From a virus, in the IMG/VR virus record IMGVR_UViG_3300042295_001596, positions 1-64,000 of that record: a DNA stretch of 64,000 bases. One strand, given 5' to 3'. Under the pieces are notes generated by a model. The model was not told the DNA's origin, did not search any database, and saw only the letters and a program-made list of their open reading frames with translations. Numbering within the stretch: position 1 is the stretch's first letter; every line of letters starts with the position of its first letter. Shown here piece by piece: positions 9,355 to 18,062 of this stretch. The translations under genes and the position numbers were made by a program.

Positions 9355-10569
9355 TTAGTTTGCGTTCATGCTCGGAATAAGTGACGAATATTGTTTCACA
9401 AAAACTTTCCATGAACTCAGTTGATTTGGCTTGATGGGGTGGTCACGTGTAGTTGCCATAAACGACCGAGCACCCATTACAACCATCTCCGGTTCAAAGT
9501 TGTCCATCATGAACTGGAAGAAGCGATCGGCGCTCTTATACATGTCATCGTGCGAATTCTTCACACCATTCTGCTTATTACTCTCAGCTTTCTTGACATC
9601 ATCTGTGAGCTCATACACCAGTGCAGTGGTCAGTGCATAGCAAATGTCCATCTGCTTCACGTTCAGCTTGGTGACTGTGCCATCAAGGATGTCGCGTGCA
9701 CGGGGTAGGTTAGCTGCTTGTCGACGATAGCTGAGGAACTTCAGGGCAGGACCCTCACCTACAGTGCCCTTGATGAGATCGCCAAGCACATCTGCTGGCA
9801 GATCCGTCTCGCGGTAGCTGCCATCCAGTTGGGGCTCATACAGCAGTTCGCTGACAAAGCTCCAGCTACGTGGGGTAGCAAACGCATAGCTTTCGCGACG
9901 GGGATCAAAGTCAAAGAGATCATTGGGCTGATAGCTGAGGTAACCCACCACATGCTCGTGGATGCGATTCATCATAGCCCATTCCTGCCAGTCATCAAAG
10001 TCCACAGCCAGCGTTGCATGGATGAAGCGATTTGCCAGCGGAGTTGGCATGTTGTAGGCCACACCCTTGTCACGCACTCGGTTACCAGCAGCAACCATCA
10101 CTGCATCATCAGGCAGCTGGTAACTGCCAATGCGCCGGTTCAGGATCAGCTGATATGTGGCAGCCTGCACAGAGGGTGGTGCTGCGCTCATCTCATCAAA
10201 AAACACCATTGCGCGGCTGTTGGGATCAGTGGGCAGATCGGTAGGGTTGCTCCACTTGAAAATCTTCTCTGTCAGTGGAACGTTGTGCTCATTCTTTACC
10301 ACGTTGCCTTCTGCATCGCGGATAGTCACTTCTGCGAGGTGCGGAATGCCTCGAATGTCAGTGGCCTCAAGTAGGGGAAGTCGAATGTCAATCAGTGGGC
10401 GCTTCTGAGCACGAGCAACCTCTGCAACAATGTCACTCTTGCCAATGCCAGGAGGGCCGGCGATGAAGAGAGGTCGCTTCCTACGCGTCACGTGATCGAT
10501 CATCACCTTCAGCTTGCTGGGACTGACAGTAGTGATTGTCTGGATTTTCTCTTGAGCTGCCTTAGCCAT
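9355..10569 (-). CDS. MoxR-like AAA+ ATPase
   Basis: 404 aa. Walker A GPPGIGKS at about residues 38-45, Walker B AMVFFDEMSAA at about 120, a sensor-1 VMVAAGNR and PLANRF typical of MoxR/CbbQ ATPases. These remodel protein complexes, often with a von Willebrand A partner; a vWA protein is encoded at 55752-56504. Own promoter upstream and terminator downstream make it a separate unit. ATPases of this type recur in T4-like phages of environmental bacteria; the target is unknown. Confidence 0.85.
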   Translation of the reverse strand: MAKAAQEKIQTITTVSPSKLKVMIDHVTRRKRPLFIAGPPGIGKSDIVAEVARAQKRPLIDIRLPLLEATDIRGIPHLAEVTIRDAEGNVVKNEHNVPLTEKIFKWSNPTDLPTDPNSRAMVFFDEMSAAPPSVQAATYQLILNRRIGSYQLPDDAVMVAAGNRVRDKGVAYNMPTPLANRFIHATLAVDFDDWQEWAMMNRIHEHVVGYLSYQPNDLFDFDPRRESYAFATPRSWSFVSELLYEPQLDGSYRETDLPADVLGDLIKGTVGEGPALKFLSYRRQAANLPRARDILDGTVTKLNVKQMDICYALTTALVYELTDDVKKAESNKQNGVKNSHDDMYKSADRFFQFMMDNFEPEMVVMGARSFMATTRDHPIKPNQLSSWKVFVKQYSSLIPSMNAN

Positions 10570-10606
10570 GTCTGCGTGTGTCCTTGCTGTTGTGTATTAC
10601 CAGCTG

Positions 10607-10634
10607 AATATATGGCAGGTATTTTTTACGTCAA
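10607..10634 (-). promoter_or_regulatory. Sigma70-type promoter of the MoxR gene
   Basis: On the minus strand: TTGACG (10629-10634), 16-base spacer, TATATT (10607-10612), about 40 bases before the ATG at 10569. Confidence 0.65.
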
Positions 10635-10642
10635 CACAAAAA

Positions 10643-11038
10643 TCATCCGAACATTTCAGCCCACGTCAGTATATTGCCACCCGCCATCTCCAGTTCCATA
10701 GCACGCTCAGAATGAAAAACTACAAACCGTTTTTGATCATAGTGATAAGGGCTTTTCACACTCCTATACAGATGGATGTGAACCTTTGGAATATTAAATG
10801 TGTTGAAAGGCTGTTTGCTGATATCAAATTCCCAAAATTGGTACATCCTACAAAGGATCAGAAGCCCTGTTGATGTTAACCGAAAACTAGGGCGTGTGCT
10901 GCTCCAATTTACAAACAGAATTTTACAAAAACCTTCAAAACCACCTTCCACAAGGTTTTCTGGAAAAGCTTGCTCAGTTGCATCTGGGTTGATCTGCTCG
11001 CAAAAATCTTCCCAGATTGCCCGCTGTAATTGGGTCAC
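10643..11038 (-). CDS. Hypothetical protein
   Basis: 131 aa with a GTG start (11036-11038) directly after the TAA of the gene upstream, so translation is coupled. Soluble, mixed alpha/beta, with many aromatic residues and no recognised motif. The convincing start coupling and position in an operon of small phage genes make it real; function unknown. Confidence 0.6.
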   Translation of the reverse strand: MTQLQRAIWEDFCEQINPDATEQAFPENLVEGGFEGFCKILFVNWSSTRPSFRLTSTGLLILCRMYQFWEFDISKQPFNTFNIPKVHIHLYRSVKSPYHYDQKRFVVFHSERAMELEMAGGNILTWAEMFG

Positions 11039-11341
11039 TTACACCTTGGGAGGTCTAGATATCTTAACACCTTGGGAAAACTCAAACACTTCAAATTTAG
11101 TTGTTTTGAACATTTTGTTAAGTTTATCAGCAAGATTGAAGGCATGCCCAGGACTTTCTGGAAAAGTGACCCTACGATATTTTGGATTTGAATCGTCATG
11201 CAGTGTATTGACACTCTTGAGGTTGATGGGGGTTCCATCATAAAATACAGCATAAATTGCCTTGGCCGCAATAATCTGTTCGCTCTGAAATGTCTTGGGA
11301 TCAGTGTAGCTCAACAACACTTTGGGCTTGGGACGACTCAT
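11039..11341 (-). CDS. Hypothetical protein
   Basis: 100 aa from the ATG at 11341, which has an AAGG site; a TTG-started frame from 11368 adds nine residues. It lies 28 bases after a late-type CATAAATA motif. Basic N-terminus (SRPKPKVLLSY); no recognised domain. First gene of a two-gene unit with 10643-11038. Confidence 0.6.
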   Translation of the reverse strand: MSRPKPKVLLSYTDPKTFQSEQIIAAKAIYAVFYDGTPINLKSVNTLHDDSNPKYRRVTFPESPGHAFNLADKLNKMFKTTKFEVFEFSQGVKISRPPKV

Positions 11342-11368
11342 GACTATTGCCTTGTTTCTGGTGTGCAA

Positions 11369-11376
11369 TATTTATG
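11369..11376 (-). promoter_or_regulatory. Late-type promoter motif (CATAAATA)
   Basis: One mismatch from the T4 late consensus TATAAATA, 28 bases before the ATG at 11341. Confidence 0.4.
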
Positions 11377-11394
11377 AGTCGTGAGTTTTCTCAG

Positions 11395-11808
11395 TCAGTC
11401 CACCTCGTAAACCACTCGCTTGAAAGTGGCAAAACGCTCCTCATGGGTCATGTTCTTGAGTTTTTTGCTGAGAATACTGAAGAGAAAGCTGAGAAAACGC
11501 TCAGGCACAAACTGAGTGTCTTTGCACACATGAGCATAGACATTGGGATTTAACAGTCGCATATCACGGATCAGCTCATGTTCACCATCTTTGCAGATGT
11601 TTGCTTGATACCATTTGCCACCCATGCATAGCCACATCCAAAATGTGGTGAAACTGCGAGATGTGAACAAAAGGCTGCCAGCAGCAATTACGCAAGTGGT
11701 GCCCTCTGAGGTTGGCAACCGGTCTACCAGGACACTTTCACCCAAATCGCTGGCGATTCGGAGGCATTCCAAATCTGAATGCTGGAAGTCTAGTAATCGT
11801 TGTCCCAT
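11395..11808 (-). CDS. Hypothetical protein
   Basis: 137 aa, overlapping the nucleotidyltransferase-like gene upstream by 19 bases. A central aromatic stretch (FTTFWMWLCMGGKWYQA) and a basic C-terminal helix are visible. No family recognised. Part of the 11395-16508 run of coupled minus-strand genes. Confidence 0.6.
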   Translation of the reverse strand: MGQRLLDFQHSDLECLRIASDLGESVLVDRLPTSEGTTCVIAAGSLLFTSRSFTTFWMWLCMGGKWYQANICKDGEHELIRDMRLLNPNVYAHVCKDTQFVPERFLSFLFSILSKKLKNMTHEERFATFKRVVYEVD

Positions 11809-12482
11809 GTTACTCCTCCCTTTGTAAGTTGCTCTACCGCAGTCAATAGCAATTCTTTGCTGGCTTCAAAACCATGCAAATGATATTTCAAGGTTCTCAA
11901 GGGCAAGTTGCGGGTGTTGTCAGAGTCTTTCAAGAGCAGCTCTCCAGAAAGGCTGCCCCAAGCAGCAGATTCTGAAGCCAGCAGTGTTTTCCCATCTGTG
12001 GCAAACTCACAATTGTGGAAGTCAAAGCTGTCCCAAACCTTCTCTACACTTTCTCCAAAGCGGCGTTTGATCATTTGCACTGTTATTCCTGTGAGCGGGG
12101 AATCACCTGGCATCCGATAAGTGATGGCATTATCACTTTGGTGTGCAACGTAAAACTTGTTTTTGGGTTTGGTCTGTAGGCATTTGAAGTTGTTGAAAAG
12201 CTCTACTGTGAAGGTGTTGTCTTCTTGTTCCATGCATTCAGTTTCTTTTTCAAACTCCTCCTGCACATTCACCATAAGAGAGGTTTCAAAGATTTTTTTC
12301 CAAGTGGCCAGCTGTTCCCCGCTGGTGAAAAACACATCTAAGTCACCAGTAGTCCAGGGATTGTTTTCCCAAAGTTTGCGTGCCGCGCCGCCAGCAATCC
12401 AAGGCCCTTCAGTAATACTCAAAGGAGGCATTCGAGCAATCAAAGTTTGGAATAAGGGATCAACCACAGGCTTCATCAACAT
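11790..12482 (-). CDS. Nucleotidyltransferase-fold protein (Pol beta type)
   Basis: 230 aa. WIAGGAARKL followed about 14 residues later by TTGDLDVFF fits the G-G-x-x-R ... D-[LIV]-D signature of Pol beta-type nucleotidyltransferases (CCA-adding and related enzymes). The acidic pair would bind metal. Such enzymes attach nucleotides to RNA, proteins or small molecules, and some act as toxins. No partner gene is obvious. Family membership is likely; substrate unknown. Confidence 0.55.
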   Translation of the reverse strand: MLMKPVVDPLFQTLIARMPPLSITEGPWIAGGAARKLWENNPWTTGDLDVFFTSGEQLATWKKIFETSLMVNVQEEFEKETECMEQEDNTFTVELFNNFKCLQTKPKNKFYVAHQSDNAITYRMPGDSPLTGITVQMIKRRFGESVEKVWDSFDFHNCEFATDGKTLLASESAAWGSLSGELLLKDSDNTRNLPLRTLKYHLHGFEASKELLLTAVEQLTKGGVTWDNDY

Positions 12483-12727
12483 CAGAACGTGCCTCCATTG
12501 AGATCTAGATTGCGTGGGGTTGATTGCAGTTGCCCCACAAGTTTTTCTTGTAGTTCCATCACTTTTTGTGCAAGATTTACATCGCGAGCCAACAATGCAG
12601 TTAAGCTCAAGGCCAAACTTTCCGCGTCTTCTCTTGACATGCGAATCTCTTTTGAGTTGTAGTCGCGAGCAGTGTTCACCAGTTTCACAAACTGATTGAT
12701 GGGATCACTGGAAAAGTTGCTGCTCAT
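12482..12727 (-). CDS. Small conserved phage-type protein
   Basis: 81 aa from the ATG at 12727, overlapping the upstream stop as ATGA; an upstream frame to 12838 is not needed. Predicted to be two helices: FVKLVNTARDY then EIRMSREDAESLALSLTALLARDVNLAQKVMELQEKL. Helical hairpins like this are common among small T4-like phage proteins. Function unknown. Confidence 0.6.
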   Translation of the reverse strand: MSSNFSSDPINQFVKLVNTARDYNSKEIRMSREDAESLALSLTALLARDVNLAQKVMELQEKLVGQLQSTPRNLDLNGGTF

Positions 12728-13200
12728 GGCTGTTTTTGTCCCTCTTTTTGTTTTTTGTTGAGCACTGTATTGAGTTCCAACTTGCTGGAAAATGGCCCCA
12801 CAGTAGGGGCGTTTTCTACAGTTTCCATCTTGGGACAAAAACTGGGACTCCAGCCATGACTATAGTGAATGCCCCAATATCCAGCTGCAAATCTACTTTT
12901 GCTGTGTGCTGTTTTTGAATAGGTAACAAAAGGAGAGTCTTGGACATTTTGTGGATTCGTATGCTTGATTGGCCAAACGCCAATTTTGTCCAAAGGTTCT
13001 TCCTTTGCTTCCAGTTGCTCAAAAGTGATGTGCCACCCCAGCGACTTTTCCAACGCCTCTTGACTAGAGAATGTTTCAGTTGTTTGGCTGCTTAGGAGCG
13101 TGTAAGATCCATCCTGGGCACTGAGCACTCCAACTCTATTCCCCCATTCAGTCAACATCCAACTTTGTGCACTGATGGGTTTGGCTGAGATTTTCTTCAT
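12724..13200 (-). CDS. Hypothetical phage protein
   Basis: 158 aa from the ATG at 13200 (a TTG two codons upstream is unlikely). N-terminal part with alternating hydrophobics (SWMLTEWGNRVGVLSAQ) and a central RFAAGYWGIHYSHGW motif, then FCPKMETVE. The layout resembles conserved hypothetical proteins of marine T4-like phages. It overlaps neighbours at both ends. Function unknown. Confidence 0.6.
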   Translation of the reverse strand: MKKISAKPISAQSWMLTEWGNRVGVLSAQDGSYTLLSSQTTETFSSQEALEKSLGWHITFEQLEAKEEPLDKIGVWPIKHTNPQNVQDSPFVTYSKTAHSKSRFAAGYWGIHYSHGWSPSFCPKMETVENAPTVGPFSSKLELNTVLNKKQKEGQKQP

Positions 13201-13702
13201 TGTCAACTACCTTGAACTTTGCCCTACGGGCCTTCGCTTGTGTTTCTGTCTGCCAGTTACACATCAAGTCTGCAACAGCAACCAGCTTTGTCAACTCATC
13301 AGGTGCTAGTGCCCCTGGATAAGATTCGTTGAATTTAAGCAATTGTTTTCTTAAGGAGTTTCCATGTTGGTTAAATGAATTTTCAAAAGGCAATATGTTG
13401 TAGTCAAAAACACCATCTGCTATTTTTAGGGTTATATCTATACCATCGCGGCACCAAATGCTAGCAGTATTTGGAATTGGGGCCTGTTGCCAATCAAAAC
13501 TTTCACTAGTAATACAAACCAAACGATTGTTGTTTTTGATGATGCGACTCCAAATTTTGTATAGGTCTGGTTCACCAATAAGTGGTACACACGTCTTTAA
13601 CCACCATCCGCGGCCAGGATGGCTCTTTTGTTGAAAGTGTGTGATCTCAGGAGGTTGACATGAGACTAGGATGTTCCAGATGTTTTGAAAATCCAAATCC
13701 AT
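13148..13702 (-). CDS. Hypothetical protein
   Basis: 184 aa; its last 17 codons overlap the start of the next gene. Trp-rich N-terminal half and a charged C-terminal helix (CNWQTETQAKARRAKFKVVDNEE). An AGTAAATA late-like motif lies 5 bases before the start but overlaps the rnh stop. No family recognised. Confidence 0.55.
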   Translation of the reverse strand: MDLDFQNIWNILVSCQPPEITHFQQKSHPGRGWWLKTCVPLIGEPDLYKIWSRIIKNNNRLVCITSESFDWQQAPIPNTASIWCRDGIDITLKIADGVFDYNILPFENSFNQHGNSLRKQLLKFNESYPGALAPDELTKLVAVADLMCNWQTETQAKARRAKFKVVDNEENLSQTHQCTKLDVD

Positions 13703-13710
13703 AGCCTTAT

Positions 13711-14691
13711 TTACTCGGTCAAGTGTCCTTGATATTCACTACTGAAACACACACTGTAATCTGAGGCTGTTTTTTCAATCCGCATCAAACCCCACTGTGC
13801 TGCAAATTTCAGCAATGCAATGCCCACTTGTGCCTTACGGGGTTGGTTTACTGCATTTTTGATGCAAGTATCCCAAGTTTCCACAAACTCTTGAGGCTGA
13901 GCGGTGAGATCAACAAGAGTACAGTTTCTTTCATATGCGTCACGAACTCGAATCTCTTCTCCGTTGTGGTCTGTCCACGTGCTGAGCATGAGATTGTTCC
14001 AGGAATAGCCTTGGGACACTTTGTTTTCAAATGCTTCCAACATCTTTTTCTTCCGCACACCTGGGAATGCACTCATGACATTATCACTGGCATCACCCCT
14101 AATGCATTTTTCAAACAAAATCCATTCAGGATGAGGCACTGGTAGTGCCTCGCCCTTCTTGTTGTGCGCAAGATTGCCATCTTTGTCGTAAATTCCGTTT
14201 ATGGTATAGAGCAACGCACTGATACCATCGTAAATTTTAACATTCGTGGCTAGCAGTTGTTGAAAGTCACTGTCAGTGCTGACAATCACATGATCATCAC
14301 CCGGATGCAATTGGATCCAACGTGCAATGAGATCATCTGCTTCAGCTTGTGGCGCCTTCAACACTGTTGCATTGGTACGCGAGCTTACGAACTTAATGAA
14401 GTCATCAAGAGCTTCATAAAACACTCGATCTTCTTCCTGTTCATCCGCTGTGCGCTGTCCAGCAGCTACTCGGCGATGAGCTTTGTAAGGCTGGTAAAAA
14501 TCCCGTCGCCAACTCCTGCTTTCGAGGCAGCACACTAAATGTGACCCATTGAAATCGTTCCACACCTTTTTGATGCTGGTGAAAATAATGTGCATGGCCA
14601 AGCCCACTTGTGCATTGAAATCTGGAGCTCTTACACCATATCGAACACGCATCGCCAAATTTTGCAGATCTACAATTACATAAGTGCTCAA
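13711..14691 (-). CDS. rnh: RNase H / flap 5'-3' exonuclease (T4 Rnh type)
   Basis: 326 aa. A TTG start at 14691 with GGAGA seven bases before it gives MSTYVIVDLQNLAMR, matching the family N-terminus; the frame extends to 14820 but would overlap the upstream gene by 80 bases. Metal-binding acids are in place: VIVDLQN, EAEADDLI-type (QAEADDLI), STDSDFQQL and GDASDN. The enzyme removes RNA primers and 5' flaps from lagging-strand fragments, working with the DNA polymerase, clamp and ligase found elsewhere in the window. Confidence 0.85.
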   Translation of the reverse strand: MSTYVIVDLQNLAMRVRYGVRAPDFNAQVGLAMHIIFTSIKKVWNDFNGSHLVCCLESRSWRRDFYQPYKAHRRVAAGQRTADEQEEDRVFYEALDDFIKFVSSRTNATVLKAPQAEADDLIARWIQLHPGDDHVIVSTDSDFQQLLATNVKIYDGISALLYTINGIYDKDGNLAHNKKGEALPVPHPEWILFEKCIRGDASDNVMSAFPGVRKKKMLEAFENKVSQGYSWNNLMLSTWTDHNGEEIRVRDAYERNCTLVDLTAQPQEFVETWDTCIKNAVNQPRKAQVGIALLKFAAQWGLMRIEKTASDYSVCFSSEYQGHLTE

Positions 14692-14740
14692 AGTTCTATC
14701 TCCACTATATGACACAACTCTAGCAAGGCTAGGCAGTGTG

Positions 14741-15361
14741 TCAACTGTATTCAGTCTTCTGTTTGTTAGGTCGCCTTGCTCTCCGGTTAGTTGGTATAGC
14801 AGTGGCAACAAATGCATCATCTTGTTCGCCCAAATCTGAGGCTACGGCTCGACAAACATCTGTTAACCACTTTTCCACTACTTCTTGCTCACTGGCACCT
14901 TCATAACCGTGGTTGCGGAGAAATTCCACAAAATAACTGTTGTAATCCAATTCAAAAAAGCTTCGTGACGGATCAGTGGGGTCCCAACTGATGTTGGGCA
15001 TAGCTACCCAAGGCTCTTTTTTGGCCTCAGCTGTTTGCTTCTCATGCTCATTGCGATCAATTTTGTTGTGTTTGAGTTCAACATCCAACAGGGCTATTGC
15101 ACGATCAACACTGGTTTCTTCAGTAGTCAGCATGCATATTTGCTGGTCAAACTCATACTCAGTAAGTTGCCCATATTTCTTTTTGGATTTGAGAGTTTTG
15201 ATCTCTTTCTGAAGAGGATCTTCCTCATTTATTTCAATCAAGCGTAACTCAAGGTCAAGACCCTGCATAGTGTATTCGGCTTCTGCAATTTGTCTTGTGC
15301 GACCTCGTAGACCCCAACTTCCTGGCCAAAGGCCAAAGGGGATTTTTAGATTCTTGCTCAT
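14741..15361 (-). CDS. Conserved phage protein of unknown function
   Basis: 206 aa. N-terminal GLWPGSWGLRGRTRQIAEAEY, a central charged coiled-coil region with several E/K-rich helices, then ISWDPTDPSRSFFELDYNSYFVEFLRNHGYEG. The N-terminal 'PGSWGL.G' plus helical region is a pattern I associate with T4-like phage hypothetical proteins close to recombination/replication genes. Start codon overlaps the upstream stop (ATGA). Confidence 0.6.
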   Translation of the reverse strand: MSKNLKIPFGLWPGSWGLRGRTRQIAEAEYTMQGLDLELRLIEINEEDPLQKEIKTLKSKKKYGQLTEYEFDQQICMLTTEETSVDRAIALLDVELKHNKIDRNEHEKQTAEAKKEPWVAMPNISWDPTDPSRSFFELDYNSYFVEFLRNHGYEGASEQEVVEKWLTDVCRAVASDLGEQDDAFVATAIPTNRRARRPNKQKTEYS

Positions 15362-15624
15362 GTTTTTTCCTTGAAGTTGTTTGGTAGCACATAACTGAGA
15401 TCTTGTAGATCAAACATGTAGTCGGGTGCTGAAAGTGGCACTGCATACCTCACTTGGGGATGGATGTATTTTTGGTGCTCTGAAATAGGACACTCAGCCA
15501 CCCTACTAGCTAGCGTGGAGAGATTGTGGGGATCCTGACCATACGAGATGGTGAAGAATCCCCGGTTGGCCACCAACAGCTCGCCACTATCTGAATACCA
15601 ATCAAATCTGACAGGTATGCTCAT
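15358..15624 (-). CDS. Hypothetical protein
   Basis: 88 aa, between queE (2 bases away) and the 206-aa gene (4-base overlap), so translated with them. Contains PDYMFDLQDLSYVLPNN near the C-terminus. No family recognised. Confidence 0.55.
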   Translation of the reverse strand: MSIPVRFDWYSDSGELLVANRGFFTISYGQDPHNLSTLASRVAECPISEHQKYIHPQVRYAVPLSAPDYMFDLQDLSYVLPNNFKEKT

Positions 15625-15626
15625 GC

Positions 15627-16508
15627 TTAGGCGTAACTTCCAAATAAATGCAATTGCATATTAAAGACGAATCCGTTCTGGACACAATAACGAGCAGCGT
15701 GTTCGTGATTGGCTTGAGCAGTTTGCATATTGATAAGCCCTGGCGTCCAAAAACTCACAACTTCATCCACAATACTGCGTTCTTCAAGACTAATTTGATT
15801 TTTCTCAGCTCGAATTTGCTTGCTTTTCTGCGGTTCATGGTTGTAAATGTTCATGGGACTTACAAACACCTTCTTACCAGTTTGGTCCCGCCAGTTGTGT
15901 GCCCAGTCAGGGACATTATTGTAAGGAGTATCAGAATCTGCACTCATTACAAATTTCAAACAGTCTGCTCTTCCTAGCATTTCTGCTCGTGGTTCAAGAT
16001 ATTTCACCGGACGGCCATTTTTTTCACTGCACTTGGGACTTACTACTAAGGTAGTTTCCTGAGGAATGTTCTGGACGATAGTGCCGTTGCTTTCAATTTG
16101 CGTTCGGGCAAACTGGGTATTCATATGCTCTAAAAATGGAACAATGTTTTTTTGTAGCATGGGCTCACCGCCAGTAAGCACGAGAACCATGTTGCGTTTC
16201 TTTACAGGATCACTTCCTGGACCCCCATACACAACATCAGCCCAAAGAGGGGTATTACCATTGAAGCTGTCAGAGATGCTCTTTGCGATTTTGGAGTCAA
16301 TCTCTTGGATTGTCATCCAATCACCATCATCAAAGAAAGTATCACAAAATGAACATTGGAGATTGCACTTGGCTAGCCTAACAAACACAGCAGGCTCGCC
16401 TCGATATGGGCCTTCTCCCTGAAATGTGGTGAAAATACTAGTTACAAAAAGTTCATCTTCTGCATTTTTGAAGTAACGTTCACCAACCAGCTCATTGCGT
16501 CCAAACAT
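15627..16508 (-). CDS. queE: 7-carboxy-7-deazaguanine synthase (QueE), radical SAM
   Basis: 293 aa. QueE turns 6-carboxytetrahydropterin into 7-carboxy-7-deazaguanine using SAM and a [4Fe-4S] cluster. Seen: FTTFQGEGPYRGEPAVFVRL, the CxxxCxxC-type cluster motif CNLQCSFCDT (three Cys), LVLTGGEPMLQ, ESNGT and a C-terminal NMQLHLF resembling the Q-x-H-K end of the family. It is longer than typical (~220 aa) because of insertions after the cluster motif. With folE, queD-like and dpdA in this window it supplies a 7-deazaguanine precursor for DNA modification. Confidence 0.88.
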   Translation of the reverse strand: MFGRNELVGERYFKNAEDELFVTSIFTTFQGEGPYRGEPAVFVRLAKCNLQCSFCDTFFDDGDWMTIQEIDSKIAKSISDSFNGNTPLWADVVYGGPGSDPVKKRNMVLVLTGGEPMLQKNIVPFLEHMNTQFARTQIESNGTIVQNIPQETTLVVSPKCSEKNGRPVKYLEPRAEMLGRADCLKFVMSADSDTPYNNVPDWAHNWRDQTGKKVFVSPMNIYNHEPQKSKQIRAEKNQISLEERSIVDEVVSFWTPGLINMQTAQANHEHAARYCVQNGFVFNMQLHLFGSYA

Positions 16509-16570
16509 CCTAGATTCTCCTATTTGTTATAATTTTGTTGTAACCATGCAGACAAGTCAAGGAGCTTGTG

Positions 16571-17155
16571 TTAAAGCTGCCAAACTAGTTGATAGCCGTC
16601 ATATACAAGCGGCACACAAATGTTTTGAAAGAATTCTTCCACATACTTGCCTTTGCCTATCCGAGAAGAAGAGTCACCAAAATTATCGTCCACAGCAATC
16701 ATTGTGCCTGGACCCAAACAACTCCAAATTGCAGTCAATTCTTTCATATGATGAAAACTACTGGGATGAGGATTGTCTGGGTAAAAATCAAAACTGTCGA
16801 GATAGAGTAAGTTTATCTGACGGTTTTCTGCCTGCAACTTTTGACTTAAATTTCGTAACCAAACAACACTGTCTTGACAAAAAATTTGTGTGTTTGAGCA
16901 CACTTGTGAGCGAGAAAAATTCACATGAGACTCATCCAAATCAACTGTCAATAGTTGCCCAGAAAAAGTTTCCACATACTTGTCAAAAATTATTGTACTG
17001 AAACCATCACCGTGGAATCCATGTTGTAGGCTGCGACTGCATCCAGTTTCAACAATCAACGGATTGGCAGTTTGTTTTAGATGATTTATCATTATTTCAA
17101 AGCTGGCTTGGCGCTTACCTGTTTGGGCCAGCATTTGTTCAAGGCTCATGTCCAT
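16571..17155 (-). CDS. SAM-dependent methyltransferase-like (class I)
   Basis: 194 aa from the ATG at 17155 (GGGAG site just upstream). LIVETGCSRSLQHGFHGDGFST with a later LLTVDLDE fits Methyltransf_24-type enzymes, where the Gly-rich loop and the acidic residue after strand 2 bind SAM. LLYLDSFDFYP and MIAVDDNFGD follow. Substrate unknown; neighbours are glycosyltransferases, so a sugar O-methyltransferase is plausible. Confidence 0.6.
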   Translation of the reverse strand: MDMSLEQMLAQTGKRQASFEIMINHLKQTANPLIVETGCSRSLQHGFHGDGFSTIIFDKYVETFSGQLLTVDLDESHVNFSRSQVCSNTQIFCQDSVVWLRNLSQKLQAENRQINLLYLDSFDFYPDNPHPSSFHHMKELTAIWSCLGPGTMIAVDDNFGDSSSRIGKGKYVEEFFQNICVPLVYDGYQLVWQL

Positions 17156-17171
17156 TTTTATTTCTCCCTTG

Positions 17172-18044
17172 TTATGTTCTGTAAGTGTGTTGGGTATCAA
17201 AAGGATAGATATCACTTGTTTTGACACCTAACCCAGGTGCAACATGTTGCGAGAATTTTTGTGCATTGGATAAGACAAAATTGGGAAAATAGTTGTTCAA
17301 TTCCACTGTTTCAAAAAACTGTCCTGGGGTGTGATGGCTACCTTTTGTGGCTATAAATCTGTCAATGTCAAAGTTTTCGACTATTTCAGGTATATTCTCA
17401 TTTGTATGAACAAAACTGTTGATCTTTTGAATACAATGCTGATTGTTTCCCAATGAGCTCCAATGCCAACCTCCATGCGCAACAAAGGCTGTGCCATCAG
17501 GCAACCCAACCCATGGAAACGTAAATGTTCGTTCTGTTTGAGGGTCAGTAAAGTCTTGAGACTTTGAGACAATAATACTTGGACCAGCTTGCCAATCTAC
17601 CCCATTTGTGGTTTTGATTCTCATGTAATTTAATTTATACAAATACTGTGGAGCAAACAAAATCCAACGAGTGTGCTGACTATCATGTTTTATGCTAGAA
17701 ACTACTGATGCTCGAGGAATTTCATCGGCATCAGTTACAATGATCAAATCATCAGGGCTTTTGTCTCCTAGTCCTCGAGCAAGACATCTGCGTTGATGAT
17801 TTTCTCTGAACCAAAGGTTGTCTTCACCGCCAGGCATGTCATCAACAACAATGTGACGAATTTTCTGGGCATATTTTTCAAAGCGTTGTTTGTTTAGATC
17901 AAAATACAAGGGCTTGAACATGCCAGTATGTGTAACATTTGATTCAGCTAACACAAAATAGTCAACAACGTCCCATAGCTCTTCAAGGCGTATTTCAAGT
18001 AGATCTAACTCATTGAAAAAAGTAAAACAATCATATACTTTCAA
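17172..18044 (-). CDS. Glycosyltransferase family 17
   Basis: 290 aa. The opening VYDCFTFFNELDLLEIRLEE, the D-x-D-type IIVTDADEIPR and the late GGWHWSSLG are hallmarks of GT17 (N-acetylglucosaminyltransferase III-like) proteins, which also occur in bacteria and viruses. The enzyme should transfer a sugar in an inverting, metal-dependent reaction. Acceptor unknown. Confidence 0.82.
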   Translation of the reverse strand: MKVYDCFTFFNELDLLEIRLEELWDVVDYFVLAESNVTHTGMFKPLYFDLNKQRFEKYAQKIRHIVVDDMPGGEDNLWFRENHQRRCLARGLGDKSPDDLIIVTDADEIPRASVVSSIKHDSQHTRWILFAPQYLYKLNYMRIKTTNGVDWQAGPSIIVSKSQDFTDPQTERTFTFPWVGLPDGTAFVAHGGWHWSSLGNNQHCIQKINSFVHTNENIPEIVENFDIDRFIATKGSHHTPGQFFETVELNNYFPNFVLSNAQKFSQHVAPGLGVKTSDIYPFDTQHTYRT

Positions 18045-18062
18045 TTTTTTGTCCTTTGGCAG

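Noticed and set aside
9197-9412. 71-codon frame with a hydrophobic stretch after the MoxR gene
   Set aside because: It reads through a strong terminator hairpin, which supplies most of its middle, and overlaps the MoxR 3' end.
9209-9434. 16-base direct repeat (9209-9224 and 9419-9434)
   Set aside because: It spans the MoxR gene end in different frames, without target-site duplication or gene between the copies; may be chance or a small duplication.
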